DNA of 64,000 nucleotides. Origin: Glutamicibacter sp002979865. GTDB taxonomy: Bacteria; Actinomycetota; Actinomycetes; Actinomycetales; Micrococcaceae. The position numbers and the translations under genes were made by a program. Positions 49,859 to 58,480 of the stretch are shown here, piece by piece. The notes beneath the pieces are model-generated. The model searched no databases and had not been told where the DNA came from. It saw only the letters and a program-made list of their open reading frames with translations. Position 1 is the stretch's first letter. Each line of letters opens with the position of its first letter. The stretch covers positions 3,658,001-3,722,000 of the forward strand of contig NZ_CP188297.1 of the NCBI RefSeq assembly GCF_050030965.1, in the 5' to 3' direction.

Positions 49859-50077
49859 GCTTTTGCGCCGTTCACAGATTGTGCACGCCGGGAACGTCAT
49901 GTTGCGTCCGCCGAGCGCGTCTCTGGCCTAAGCTTTAAACCGACGAAACGTGCCGCGCATTCTTGATGCGCCACCAAAGTTTCATTAAGCCGGCTGGAAC
50001 CGGTTCCTGGAAACAGGATCTGCGCCCAGCCACAAAAATGACCGGAGTCCTCCGGCTAAGAAGAAAAGGAGCCATCC
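49859..50077. other. fabD-acpP spacer without fabH
   Basis: The 219-bp spacer has no open frame resembling FabH and no obvious remnant of its conserved motifs. It ends with AAAAGGAG, the acpP ribosome site. A promoter for acpP could lie here. Confidence 0.7.
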
Positions 50078-50323
50078 ATGGCTAGCAACGAAGAAATCCT
50101 GGCGGGCCTCGCCGAAATCGTCAACTCCGAGACCGGCCTGGACGAAGCAGACGTGCAGATGGACAAGTCCTTCACCGAGGACCTGGACATCGACTCGATC
50201 TCGATGATGACCATCGTCGTTGAGGCTGAGGAAAAGTTCGAGGTCAAGATCCCTGACGAAGAGGTCAAGAACCTGAAGACCGTCGGCGACGCCGTCAACT
50301 TCATCGCTGCGGCACAGGCCTAA
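50078..50323 (+). CDS. acpP: Acyl carrier protein
   Basis: An acidic 81-residue carrier protein of four helices. The phosphopantetheine site is Ser40 in EDLDIDSISMM, where Ile replaces the usual Leu after the serine, as in other actinobacterial ACPs. AAAAGGAG precedes the ATG. It lies between fabD and fabF in the fatty acid block. Confidence 0.97.
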   Translation: MASNEEILAGLAEIVNSETGLDEADVQMDKSFTEDLDIDSISMMTIVVEAEEKFEVKIPDEEVKNLKTVGDAVNFIAAAQA

Positions 50324-50441
50324 GCTTCCCGGCGTTTTTTCGCCACACCGTTGTGCGGGCAAGCCGCGCACACCGGCCGGTACGTCAAGCCGGCCCCCTG
50401 AATTTCCAAGCACAGTTCTTATTCGCACAGTAGAGAGTTTG

Positions 50442-51692
50442 ATGATGGCGCGCAAAGTAGTGATCACCGGTCTCGGAGCCACCACCCCAATCGGCGGGGA
50501 TGTCCCCACCCTATGGGCAAACGCCCTCAAGGGCGTCTCCGGCGCCGTAACCCTGGAAGATGACTGGGTTAAGGAATACGACCTGCCGGTCACCTTCGCC
50601 GCCCGCGCTGCTGTGCAGCCGACCGAGGTACTCTCCCGCCCGGAGACCAAGCGCATGGACCCATCGACCCAGTTCGCTGTGGTTGCGGCCCGTGAAGCCT
50701 GGGCCGACTCAGGCCTGGTCAAGGAAGAGATGGACCAGAACAAGCTGGCCGTTGCCTTCGCTACCGGCATCGGCGGCGTCTGGACCCTGCTCAACGCCTG
50801 GGACACCCTGCGTGAAAAGGGCCCACGCCGCGTCCTGCCCATGACCGTGCCAATGCTGATGCCTAACGGCCCAGCAGCTGCCGTGTCGCTGGACCTGGGT
50901 GCCGCCGGTGGCGCGCATACCCCGGTTTCGGCTTGCGCTTCGGGTACCGAAGCGATGCACGTTGGCCTGGAACTGATCCGTTCGGGCAAGGCCGATGTGG
51001 TCATGGTCGGTGGCGCAGAAGCCGCGATCCACCCCATGCCGATGGCCGCCTTCGCGTCCATGCATGCACTCTCCCGCCGCAACGATGATCCGACCAAGGC
51101 TTCGCGTCCCTACGACACCGACCGTGATGGCTTTGTCATGGGCGAGGGCGCTGGCGCGCTGGTACTGGAAGCCGAAGAGCATGCAATCGCCCGCGGCGCA
51201 CGCATCTACGCCGAGCTGGCAGGCTCCTCGGTCACCTCCGATGCGCACCACATCACCGCACCGGATCCAGAAGGCATGGGTGCAACCCGTGCGCTGAAGG
51301 CTGCCATGTTCGATGGCCGCATCCAGCCAGAGGACGTGGTCCATGTGAACGCCCACGCAACCTCCACCCCAGTTGGCGACAAGCCGGAATACGCTGCGCT
51401 GAAGAACGCCCTGGGCGATCACCTCGAGAACGTGTGGGTATCCGCGACCAAGTCACAGATGGGCCACCTGCTGGGCGCTTCCGGTGCCGTGGAGTCCGTG
51501 CTGTGCGCACTGGCCATCTACAACCGCAAGGCCCCGGTGACCATTAACCTGGACAACCAGGATCCAGAGATCCCGTTGAAGGTCGTCACCGGCCAGCCTG
51601 CGCAGCTGCCTGCAGAGGGCTCCATCGTTGCGCTGAATAACTCCTTCGGCTTCGGCGGCCATAACGCCGTGGTCGCCATCCGCAGCGTCTAG
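50442..51692 (+). CDS. fabF: Beta-ketoacyl-ACP synthase II
   Basis: A 416-residue condensing enzyme elongating acyl-ACP with malonyl-ACP. The catalytic triad is Cys in VSACASGTEA, His in NAHATSTPVGD and His in SQMGHLLGASG, i.e. C-H-H, so it is an elongating synthase and not a FabH (C-H-N) or decarboxylating Q-type. Two adjacent ATG codons are possible starts; AGAGAG is better spaced for the second, at 50445. It closes the fab operon and is followed by a strong terminator. Confidence 0.96.
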   Translation: MMARKVVITGLGATTPIGGDVPTLWANALKGVSGAVTLEDDWVKEYDLPVTFAARAAVQPTEVLSRPETKRMDPSTQFAVVAAREAWADSGLVKEEMDQNKLAVAFATGIGGVWTLLNAWDTLREKGPRRVLPMTVPMLMPNGPAAAVSLDLGAAGGAHTPVSACASGTEAMHVGLELIRSGKADVVMVGGAEAAIHPMPMAAFASMHALSRRNDDPTKASRPYDTDRDGFVMGEGAGALVLEAEEHAIARGARIYAELAGSSVTSDAHHITAPDPEGMGATRALKAAMFDGRIQPEDVVHVNAHATSTPVGDKPEYAALKNALGDHLENVWVSATKSQMGHLLGASGAVESVLCALAIYNRKAPVTINLDNQDPEIPLKVVTGQPAQLPAEGSIVALNNSFGFGGHNAVVAIRSV

Positions 51693-51720
51693 CCGTTCCG
51701 GCAGCTGCAGGCGAGCGCGC

Positions 51721-51760
51721 CACTGGGCTGGTTGAAGATTACTCTTCAACCAGCCCAGTG
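51721..51760 (+). terminator. Intrinsic terminator of the fab genes
   Basis: CACTGGGCTGGTTGAAGA and its complement around TTAC form an 18-bp stem followed by GTCTTT. Confidence 0.85.
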
Positions 51761-51885
51761 GTCTTTAACCCCGAAAGAATTGGCTCAGAGCCATTGCTTC
51801 GGTCCTGACATGTTCGTTAAGCTCAAGTACCGCCTCATGTCGGAGGCAACTGACGGTACTTGCCACGAGCAAAGGATCCCTTCCC

Positions 51886-52461
51886 ATGCGCACCCTGATC
51901 GCCACTTCCTTCGTCTCCTTGGACGGTGTCGTCCAAGCCCCGGGCGGCGAACCCGGCTACCGCAATTCAGGCTGGACGATGAACTCGGTCGAGTTCGACC
52001 CCGCCGCCTACGAACTGAAGGGCGCCGAGCAAGAAGAAGCCAGCGCCATGCTCTTGGGCCGGCACAGCTACGAGGCCTTCTGCGCGGTGTGGCCCTCGAT
52101 GACCGAGCAGTTCCCGCAGTACAACGCGATGCCCAAGTACGTGCTCTCCACTACCTTGCGGGAGAAGGACTTGGCCGGGAACTGGGGCGAGACTGCGATC
52201 TTGCGCTCGGTCGCCGATGTGGCGCGGCTTCGAGCCGGCGACGGCGGCCCGATCAGTATCCATGGATCGGCAACGATGGTCCACTCGCTGCAAGAACATC
52301 AGCTCATCGACCAGTACAACCTGCTGGTCTTCCCGGTTTTGCTTGGTGCAGGCAAGCGCCTTTTCAGCGACGCGAGCCTGGACGCGCAGAAGCTGGCCCT
52401 CATTGATTCGCAGGTCTACTCCAACGGCATCCAGAAGAACGTGTTCAAGGTTCAGCGCTAG
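51886..52461 (+). CDS. Dihydrofolate reductase-fold protein (RibD C-terminal like)
   Basis: A 191-residue protein of the RibD_C/dihydrofolate-reductase superfamily, starting RTLIATSFVSLDGVVQAPGG, with MLLGRHSYEAF, then a late PISIHGSATMVHSLQEHQLID nucleotide-binding segment. Such stand-alone proteins are common in actinobacteria and usually NADP-linked, but their substrates are not known; true folate reduction is unlikely. AAAGGATCC precedes the ATG. It is convergent with the next VOC gene. Confidence 0.88.
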   Translation: MRTLIATSFVSLDGVVQAPGGEPGYRNSGWTMNSVEFDPAAYELKGAEQEEASAMLLGRHSYEAFCAVWPSMTEQFPQYNAMPKYVLSTTLREKDLAGNWGETAILRSVADVARLRAGDGGPISIHGSATMVHSLQEHQLIDQYNLLVFPVLLGAGKRLFSDASLDAQKLALIDSQVYSNGIQKNVFKVQR

Positions 52462-52467
52462 CTGGTC

Positions 52468-52854
52468 CTAGCTGGCTGCGGGCAGGTAAGGCCGGGTGAT
52501 CAATTCCAGGTAGTGCCTGGAAGGATCAAGCAGATAGACTCCCCGGCCGCCGTGTTCATGATTAATCTGCCCTGGCAGCTGCCGTTGGGGATCGGCCCAA
52601 TGCTCCATTTTCCCGTCGCGGATAGTCGCGTAGGCGCGGTCGAAATGCTCGTCATCGAGCAGGTAGGCATAGTGCTGCGCTGGGAAGTCCATCGGTGGTG
52701 CAGCGAATTGAAGCAGCACCCCGTGGGCCAGGCTGATGTTGGTAAATGGTCCCCAGCTTGATTCCGCGCGGGCTTCGAGCAGCTCAAGATAGAACTTTGC
52801 CATGCGGTGCGGGTCGAGTGAAGCGATGATGGTGTGGTTGAACTGTGCGGTCAT
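52468..52854 (-). CDS. VOC-superfamily protein
   Basis: A 128-residue glyoxalase/bleomycin-resistance-fold protein with two beta-alpha-beta-beta-beta modules: FNHTIIASLDPHRMAKFYLELL and AYLLDDEHFDRAYATI, ending GVYLLDPSRHYLELI. Conserved His and Glu positions suggest metal binding. The substrate is unknown. It ends six bases from the convergent reductase-fold gene. Confidence 0.85.
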   Translation of the reverse strand: MTAQFNHTIIASLDPHRMAKFYLELLEARAESSWGPFTNISLAHGVLLQFAAPPMDFPAQHYAYLLDDEHFDRAYATIRDGKMEHWADPQRQLPGQINHEHGGRGVYLLDPSRHYLELITRPYLPAAS

Positions 52855-53038
52855 GTCTCCCTTTCGTGGTTCAGATGTGCTGTTCTTTGGTGGAATGCAT
52901 CTGGCACGGGAGGGCCGCGGATCAGGGAACGACCAGTTTGCCGTTCCGGGAGTGGCCGCATGCGGCCTGACTGGTCTTCATCGCCATCGAGCATAGCACT
53001 GCGCTTCGACACTTCTCCACAACCGCAGTTCTTAGAGC

Positions 53039-53074
53039 AAGAAGTGGGATCCCCGGCATGGGATCCCACTTCTT
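53039..53074. terminator. Hairpin in the VOC / DUF3145 intergenic region
   Basis: A perfect 15-bp inverted repeat AAGAAGTGGGATCCC with a six-base loop, T-rich on the plus side. The same region holds a second hairpin about 8 bases on. Confidence 0.6.
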
Positions 53075-53081
53075 TTGGGTA

Positions 53082-53105
53082 ACAACCCCGCACCATCGGG
53101 GTTGT
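53082..53105 (-). terminator. Hairpin downstream of the DUF3145 gene
   Basis: ACAACCCCG and CGGGGTTGT form a short stem around CACCAT, 48 bases past the DUF3145 stop, with AAAAG in the following minus sequence rather than a T-run, so termination strength is uncertain. Confidence 0.45.
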
Positions 53106-53152
53106 ATCTGAGTGCCTGTTGATAAGTCACTCAGGGACTAGATAACCAGTTG

Positions 53153-53656
53153 CTAAACCACCTGGTTGAGCCATCGAACAGGCGCGTCTTCGCCTGCGTG
53201 ACGGAAGGGTTCAAGTTCTTCATCCCAGGGCTCGCCGAGAGCGATGGACATCTCCTGGTAGAAGACCGAGGGATTGCCGTCGCCCTTTTCATAGGCCCAC
53301 CGGATGCGTTCTTCGCTGACCATGACGTTGCCAGCGCAATCAACGGTGGCGTGGAAGATGCCAAGATCAGGGGTCACGGACCAACGGCTGCCGTCGGCAC
53401 CCGGGCTTGGGTCTTCGGTGATTTCGAAACGAAGGTGCTGCCAACCATGCATCTCACTGGTCAGCAAAGCGCCGGTACCTTGCGTACCTACCCACTCGAT
53501 TTCGGCGCGACAAAATCCGGGTGCGACGTGCTGTTCGGTCCACTCCATTTTTACTGGAGTACCGAGCACGGACCCGATTGCCCATTCCAGATGTGGGCAT
53601 AGCGCTGCAGGGGCGGAATGAATATAAATCACGCCTCTGGACATCGGTGCAGACAT
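53153..53656 (-). CDS. DUF3145 family protein
   Basis: A 167-residue conserved actinobacterial protein. The start RGVIYIHSAPAALCPHLEWAIGSVLG and the WTEQHVAPGFCRAEIEW and WAYEKGDGNPSVFYQEMS segments are what I recognise of DUF3145. Its role is unknown; it is widespread and single-copy in the phylum. The gene is alone between convergent and same-strand neighbours, with hairpins downstream. Confidence 0.9.
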   Translation of the reverse strand: MSAPMSRGVIYIHSAPAALCPHLEWAIGSVLGTPVKMEWTEQHVAPGFCRAEIEWVGTQGTGALLTSEMHGWQHLRFEITEDPSPGADGSRWSVTPDLGIFHATVDCAGNVMVSEERIRWAYEKGDGNPSVFYQEMSIALGEPWDEELEPFRHAGEDAPVRWLNQVV

Positions 53657-53797
53657 GCCATCCTCCGTTGCGGTGTTGATCGTCTTCCCCTACGTCAACA
53701 TCGTTCCGGTGCCATCGCCGCCGATACTTCCATTTTGCCCGATGAAGAGGCCTTTCGCCACCCAGAAAGGCTATTTTTGCAGATTGGTACCAAATAG

Positions 53798-54793
53798 TCA
53801 GGCTCGGGGATGGGCTTGGCGGTAGCTTTGCCTCAATCGGTCAACCGAAACGTGAGTATATAGCTGGGTCGTTGCCAGCGAAGCATGCCCGAGGAATTCC
53901 TGGACAGCACGCAAATCTGCGCCCCCATCCAGCAGATGCGTGGCTACGGTGTGCCTTAAGGCGTGCGGGCCGCTGGCAGCGGTATCCCCCAGCGATTGCA
54001 AGGCCTTGGAAATGACCTCTCGTGCCTGGCGTACATTCAAGCGCGCACCGCGCACCCCTACGAGCAAAGCGCCTTGAGCTTCCTGGCGGGCCAGGACCTT
54101 GCGATGCGACCGAATCCACCCGATGATCACGCGCTCGGCGGGCTTGCCAAACGGAACAACCCGTTCCTTGTTGCCCTTGCCGAGAACCCTGACGGTGCCT
54201 CGTTCGAAGTCGATGTCGTCAACGTCCAAGGCCACGAGCTCGCTGATACGCAGGCCGGATGCGTACAGCAACTCGGCGATGACTTTATCGCGTGCCGCTA
54301 CGGCCTGGCTCTTGGCATCGGGGGCAGGTTCCGGCTTGCTCTCGCTGACTTCTTTTCCAGCAGGCGGCTGGGCTGTTTCGGAGAGCAAGCGGTCGATCTG
54401 GCTTGGCTGCAAAACATGCGGAAGACGCCGTTCCTTCCTGGGCGCGGCCAGCCGCAGGGCAGGGTCCGCGTCGATCAGTTGATGCTTCAGCGCCCACGCG
54501 AAGAAGCTCTTCACCGCAGAGATCCTGCGGGCCAAGGTGGTGCGGGAAATCTGCGATTCATGAAGCTGTGCCAACCAATCGCGGAGCGTATCAACTGAAA
54601 TCTGCTTGAGGCTCGGATCCTGCGCATGGTGGAGCAAGAACTGGCCGAGGTTCCGCAAATCCACTTCGTAGGCTCGCAGGGTATTAGTGCTGCGGCCGCG
54701 TTCGCGTTGCAGGTACTCCAGGTAGTCTGCCACCGGCTCAGCGAATTTTGCTGACATCGCATTGCTGGCGTGCGTCGTTGATTCTTGCTTCAT
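53798..54793 (-). CDS. xerC: Tyrosine recombinase XerC
   Basis: A 331-residue site-specific recombinase resolving chromosome dimers at dif with XerD. The catalytic set is visible: Arg in LLYASGLRISEL, HALRHTVATHLL (His and Arg) and LGHASLATTQLYTHV with His and the nucleophile Tyr. The SAM-like N-domain begins VADYLEYLQRERGRSTNTLRAYEVDL in outline. Residues 141-166 are a Pro/Glu/Lys-rich insertion between N- and C-domains, longer than in E. coli XerC. The start ATG is a choice; a later ATG (MSAKFAEP) is possible. dprA lies 33 bp upstream on the same strand. Confidence 0.93.
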   Translation of the reverse strand: MKQESTTHASNAMSAKFAEPVADYLEYLQRERGRSTNTLRAYEVDLRNLGQFLLHHAQDPSLKQISVDTLRDWLAQLHESQISRTTLARRISAVKSFFAWALKHQLIDADPALRLAAPRKERRLPHVLQPSQIDRLLSETAQPPAGKEVSESKPEPAPDAKSQAVAARDKVIAELLYASGLRISELVALDVDDIDFERGTVRVLGKGNKERVVPFGKPAERVIIGWIRSHRKVLARQEAQGALLVGVRGARLNVRQAREVISKALQSLGDTAASGPHALRHTVATHLLDGGADLRAVQEFLGHASLATTQLYTHVSVDRLRQSYRQAHPRA

Positions 54794-54826
54794 CACTATT
54801 GAGGATACCCTCAGCTGCGTCACCGG

Positions 54827-56071
54827 TCAGTTTTGGCGCACCAACTTCCATGCCAGGCCATCGGTGGCAGCCATTTGCAGTGTCTCCAATCGGTTGATAG
54901 CGCGTAGCGTCTGGATCAGCGGCACCCCGCTGCGGGCAGAGATCTCATCGACCAGCAATCCTTTGGTGAAGGACATGATGTCGTACACCATTGCTTCGTC
55001 CCTACCCAGGATGTCCGTCGGTCGTTGCTGAACTTTGGCACTCCGCGGCTCTGCTTGGCAGTGGTGGCCAACCAGGCCCAGCGCATCTTGCGGGCTGGCG
55101 AGCAAGGCCGCACTGCCTTCTGCAATCAATCGGTGGCACCCTGCGGAGTTGGGCGCGAAAACGCTTCCGGGAACGGCCGCTACATCGCGTCCCAACTCGA
55201 CTGCATGGCTGGCGGTGTTCAGCGCTCCTGAGCGGTGGCGCGCTTCGCTGACGATAACCAGCCTGCTCAATGCCGCGATCAGCCGGTTGCGGTTCAGGAA
55301 GCGGAAGCGCGCTGATGTGGTTCCGGGAGGCACCTCTGAGATCAGCACGCCGCGAGCAATAATCTGGTTGAGCAGGTTGCTGTTGCCCGAAGGGTAGAGC
55401 CGATCGATGCCGCCAGCCATAACCGTGATCGTTGGCGGGTTCGGATGCTGCCAATCGTCCACGCTCAGAGCGGCCCGGTGCGCGCTGGCGTCAATGCCGT
55501 AAGCGCCACCCGAGACGATGGTGTACCCGTTCAGGGCCAGGGTCCGGCCAAGATCGAAGGTGACTTGATCACCGTAGTCACTGGCATCGCGGGAGCCGAC
55601 GATGGACACGCTGCGCGCCAGCTCTTGGCCTTCGAGCAATTGCGGGTTCGCTGAACGCCACCACAGGCACAGGGGACGTCCCAGTTCCAGGTCGGCTAGC
55701 TGTCGCGGCCACGAAGCATCGTCCGGGATCAGCAAACCGCCACCCGCGCGCGCGGCGGCATCCAAGGCTCCCGCTGGGTTGCTCAGCGACAGGCGCTTTC
55801 TCCATCGGGCCAAGGCTACCCTCAAGTCTTGTGCGCCATCCCCGGGCGGGTGGAATCCGAGGATTCCGTCGACCGGCGCTTTGAGCGCGGCCGGGTAGAA
55901 ATCCTCCCGCTGGATCAGGCGCAGCAGTTCCTGTGGGCTCATCAGTTCCAGCAAGGCCGTGGCCACATAGTCGTTGGGCTCGATAAGTTGGTTCAGATGG
56001 GCGTAGACCCGGCGCTCCTGGCTGGTTGGAGGCGAGGATTTTCCGGCAGTGTTCACATCGTTGAAAGTCAT
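54827..56071 (-). CDS. dprA: DNA-processing protein DprA
   Basis: A 414-residue DprA, which loads RecA on incoming single-stranded DNA. The Rossmann-like core shows SVSIVGSRDASDYG, IVSGGAYGIDASAHRAAL and AVPGSVFAPNSAGCHRLI, all family motifs, with a C-terminal winged-helix region (LLVDEISARSGVPLIQTL). It starts 8 bases after the yifB stop, in an operon with the ComM homologue YifB, YraN and rnhB. Many actinobacteria keep this gene without known competence. Confidence 0.95.
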   Translation of the reverse strand: MTFNDVNTAGKSSPPTSQERRVYAHLNQLIEPNDYVATALLELMSPQELLRLIQREDFYPAALKAPVDGILGFHPPGDGAQDLRVALARWRKRLSLSNPAGALDAAARAGGGLLIPDDASWPRQLADLELGRPLCLWWRSANPQLLEGQELARSVSIVGSRDASDYGDQVTFDLGRTLALNGYTIVSGGAYGIDASAHRAALSVDDWQHPNPPTITVMAGGIDRLYPSGNSNLLNQIIARGVLISEVPPGTTSARFRFLNRNRLIAALSRLVIVSEARHRSGALNTASHAVELGRDVAAVPGSVFAPNSAGCHRLIAEGSAALLASPQDALGLVGHHCQAEPRSAKVQQRPTDILGRDEAMVYDIMSFTKGLLVDEISARSGVPLIQTLRAINRLETLQMAATDGLAWKLVRQN

Positions 56072-56079
56072 GGCCTTAC

Positions 56080-57639
56080 CTAGCTATTTTCCAAGTTCTG
56101 GCGAAGGTGAGCGGCGATGGCCAGATCATCCTCGGTCGGTGCTGCATGCCCTTGCTGGTCTGCAACCGTCCACGCGACCCGCAGGAGGCGGTGGATGGCA
56201 CGCGCAGATAGCCCGCGTCGTGTGGCGAGTTGTTCAAGCGCCGCCCGGGTCTTGGCCGAGTATTCCAGTTCATTCCTGAGGATCTGAGTTGGTATTTGCG
56301 CGTTGCAAGCAATAGAGAACTTTCCCAGCCGCTCCTTGCTGCGTGCCCGAGTGGCCAAGACGCGTTCACGCACCTGTGCACTGGATTCATTTGGTACCCC
56401 GCTAAGAAGCTGTGCCTGCGCTACCGGATTGACTCTGACTTGCAGATCCACACGGTCGAGGATGGGTCCTGAAAGCCGGGCGAAATAACGCCGGCGGGCC
56501 ATGGGCGTACAGGTGCACCCGGTACCGGTGCCGAAGTTTTTTCCGCAGGGACACGGATTGGAGGCCATGATGAGTTGGAAACGGGCCGGCAACCGCTGGT
56601 GGCCGCGTATCCGCGCGAGGTTGATATAGCCTTCCTCGATCGGTTGGCGAAGCGCATCAAGTACTCCGGTTTGGAATTGCGCTGCTTCATCGAGGAATAG
56701 AATGCCCTGGTGCGCGCGGGTAATGGCCCCGGGAATGAGTTGTGCGGTTCCGCCGCCAATCAGGGCTGAGCGGGACGCGGTGTGGTGCGGCGCCACGAAA
56801 GGCGGGGTGCGTTGCAGCTGGTCCAATTCCCCGGATCCGCCCCGAGTAATGGAATGCACCGCGGTGGCTTCAAGGGCTTGCAGGTCATCAAGTGGCGGCA
56901 GAATCGATGGCAGGCACTTGGCCAGCATGGTTTTGCCGGCGCCGGCCGGTCCGACCATGATCAGGTGGTGCCCGCCGGCCGCGGCCAGTTCCAAGGCGAG
57001 CCGTGCTTCCTGCTGCCCGTTGACCAGGCCCAGGTCCGCATCGCCCGAGGCAGCAGTTCCTGCGGCAGGGCCGGCAGATTCGGTAGGCGCCTGCGGCTGC
57101 CGGTGGCGCAGGTAAGTGGTGACCTGTTCGGCTGGGGCACCGCAGCAGGTGAGGACCTGTCCCAGATGGCGTAGCGCCATGACCTCGATTCCATGCACCA
57201 GCCTCGCTTCTGCCCCGTTAGCCTCGGCCACGATCACCCGGTCAAGACCATGGACCTTGGCTAGCTGCACCGCTGGCAGCACCCCGGGTACTGGCCGCAA
57301 GGTGCCATCCAAGCCGAGTTCCGCCATGTACAGCGTGCTCGGTGACGCGAACAGCTGTTGATCAGCGGCCAAGGCGGCGATGACGATGGCCAGATCGAAA
57401 GCTGATCCATACTTGGGCAGGGTGGCTGGCGAAAGATTGACCGTCAGTTTCCGGTTTGCCAGAGGAATCCCTGAGTTCCTAGCCGCGGCTTTGATTCGTT
57501 CGCGGGCCTCGCTCAAAGATGCATCGGGCAAGCCCAGCAGGACGAATCCTGGGATGCCGTTGCCGAGGTCGGCCTCGACTTCCACCAGTGAGGCGCTGAC
57601 CCCGTGCAGGGCCACTGCGCTGGTGCGCGCGGTGCTCAT
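56080..57639 (-). CDS. YifB/ComM family AAA+ ATPase
   Basis: A 519-residue magnesium-chelatase-like helicase. The N-terminal Lon-like domain (VEVEADLGNGIPGFVLLGLPDASL) is followed by Walker A GPAGAGKT (230-237), Walker B IMFLDEA-like ILFLDEAAQF, and a C-terminal domain with IACNAQIP. ComM promotes branch migration during natural transformation. The ATG overlaps the YraN stop by four bases; dprA follows. The cluster suggests a retained DNA-uptake/recombination module. Confidence 0.95.
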   Translation of the reverse strand: MSTARTSAVALHGVSASLVEVEADLGNGIPGFVLLGLPDASLSEARERIKAAARNSGIPLANRKLTVNLSPATLPKYGSAFDLAIVIAALAADQQLFASPSTLYMAELGLDGTLRPVPGVLPAVQLAKVHGLDRVIVAEANGAEARLVHGIEVMALRHLGQVLTCCGAPAEQVTTYLRHRQPQAPTESAGPAAGTAASGDADLGLVNGQQEARLALELAAAGGHHLIMVGPAGAGKTMLAKCLPSILPPLDDLQALEATAVHSITRGGSGELDQLQRTPPFVAPHHTASRSALIGGGTAQLIPGAITRAHQGILFLDEAAQFQTGVLDALRQPIEEGYINLARIRGHQRLPARFQLIMASNPCPCGKNFGTGTGCTCTPMARRRYFARLSGPILDRVDLQVRVNPVAQAQLLSGVPNESSAQVRERVLATRARSKERLGKFSIACNAQIPTQILRNELEYSAKTRAALEQLATRRGLSARAIHRLLRVAWTVADQQGHAAPTEDDLAIAAHLRQNLENS

Positions 57640-57998
57640 GAGCGCACGTTCTCATGCAGCCGGCATTCGAACCCTGTTGTTGTCAGATAGACCTCGACGA
57701 TGTCCACGCGAAGTTCGGCGAGAAACATGCGATGGCATTGGGCCCAGGAAATCAGCAGCCTGTTGAGCCGGCGGAATTTTGCCGCGCTGATCGCCTCGAA
57801 GCCTGATCCATAGCGTTGCGAAGACCTCGTTTTGACTTCGATGGCGGTGATCTGGCCGTTGCCGGCTCTTGCTACCAGGTCCAGCTCCCCTGCTGGGCAT
57901 CTCCAATTGCGATCGAGAATTTCGTAGTGCTGCCCGGTGAGAAATGCGGCGGCAGCTTGTTCGCCATCGGTCCCTAGGCGTTGCTTCGCAGTCTGCAT
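57636..57998 (-). CDS. YraN family (UPF0102) nuclease-like protein
   Basis: A 120-residue protein with the restriction-endonuclease-like fold. The core NWRCPAGELDLVARAG and AIEVKTRSSQRYG gives the E38-D40...E54-x-K56 pattern of YraN. Family role is unproven; it is almost always near rnhB, lepB or yifB, as here. It overlaps yifB by four bases, so the two are coupled. Confidence 0.92.
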   Translation of the reverse strand: MQTAKQRLGTDGEQAAAAFLTGQHYEILDRNWRCPAGELDLVARAGNGQITAIEVKTRSSQRYGSGFEAISAAKFRRLNRLLISWAQCHRMFLAELRVDIVEVYLTTTGFECRLHENVRS

Positions 57999-58102
57999 GT
58001 TTGCTCCTCGATGTCTGCGATCCGTAATGGAAACATCGTCGGAGAATTATGGTCCACAGCGGCGGCGCCCGCCGCGGAATGTGGACAATTCGCTTTAAGC
58101 GA

Positions 58103-58139
58103 GATCGCCGGCTCTGTTCCAGAAACAGAGCCAGCGATC
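58103..58139 (-). terminator. Hairpin between DUF2469 and YraN genes
   Basis: GATCGC and GGCTCTGTT pair with AACAGAGCC and GCGATC around CCAG with one bulge, 20 bases after the DUF2469 stop. It may end the lepB-rnhB transcript. Confidence 0.6.
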
Positions 58140-58159
58140 GAATGCCGCAGTGCCTCGTG

Positions 58160-58480
58160 CTAGGAGCCCAGCCCATCCTTCGGGATCTGGAACTCGTCAG
58201 GGTTCAGTTCTTCGACGTTGACGTCCTTGAAGGTCAGCACCTTGACGGATTTCACGAAGCGCCCTTGCCGGTAGATGTCCCAGACCCACGCGTCGGTGAG
58301 GTTCAACTCGAAGTACACTTCCCCGGCGTTGGACAGGGTCTTCACGTCCACTTGGTTGGCCAGGTAGAAGCGGCGCTCGGTCTCGACCACGTAATTGAAC
58401 AGCCCCACCACGGTCTTGTACTCGCGGTATAGCTGCAGTTCCATGTCGGACTCGTAGTTTTCCAGGTCGTCGGCAGCCAT
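58160..58480 (-). CDS. DUF2469 family protein
   Basis: A 106-residue acidic protein of the actinobacterial DUF2469 family (MAADDLENYESDMELQLYREYK at the start, then YVVETERRFYLANQV). Its role is unknown; it is regularly next to rnhB. The ATG shares its A with the last base of the rnhB TGA stop, so it is translationally coupled. A GTG one codon earlier overlaps in frame. Confidence 0.93.
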   Translation of the reverse strand: MAADDLENYESDMELQLYREYKTVVGLFNYVVETERRFYLANQVDVKTLSNAGEVYFELNLTDAWVWDIYRQGRFVKSVKVLTFKDVNVEELNPDEFQIPKDGLGS

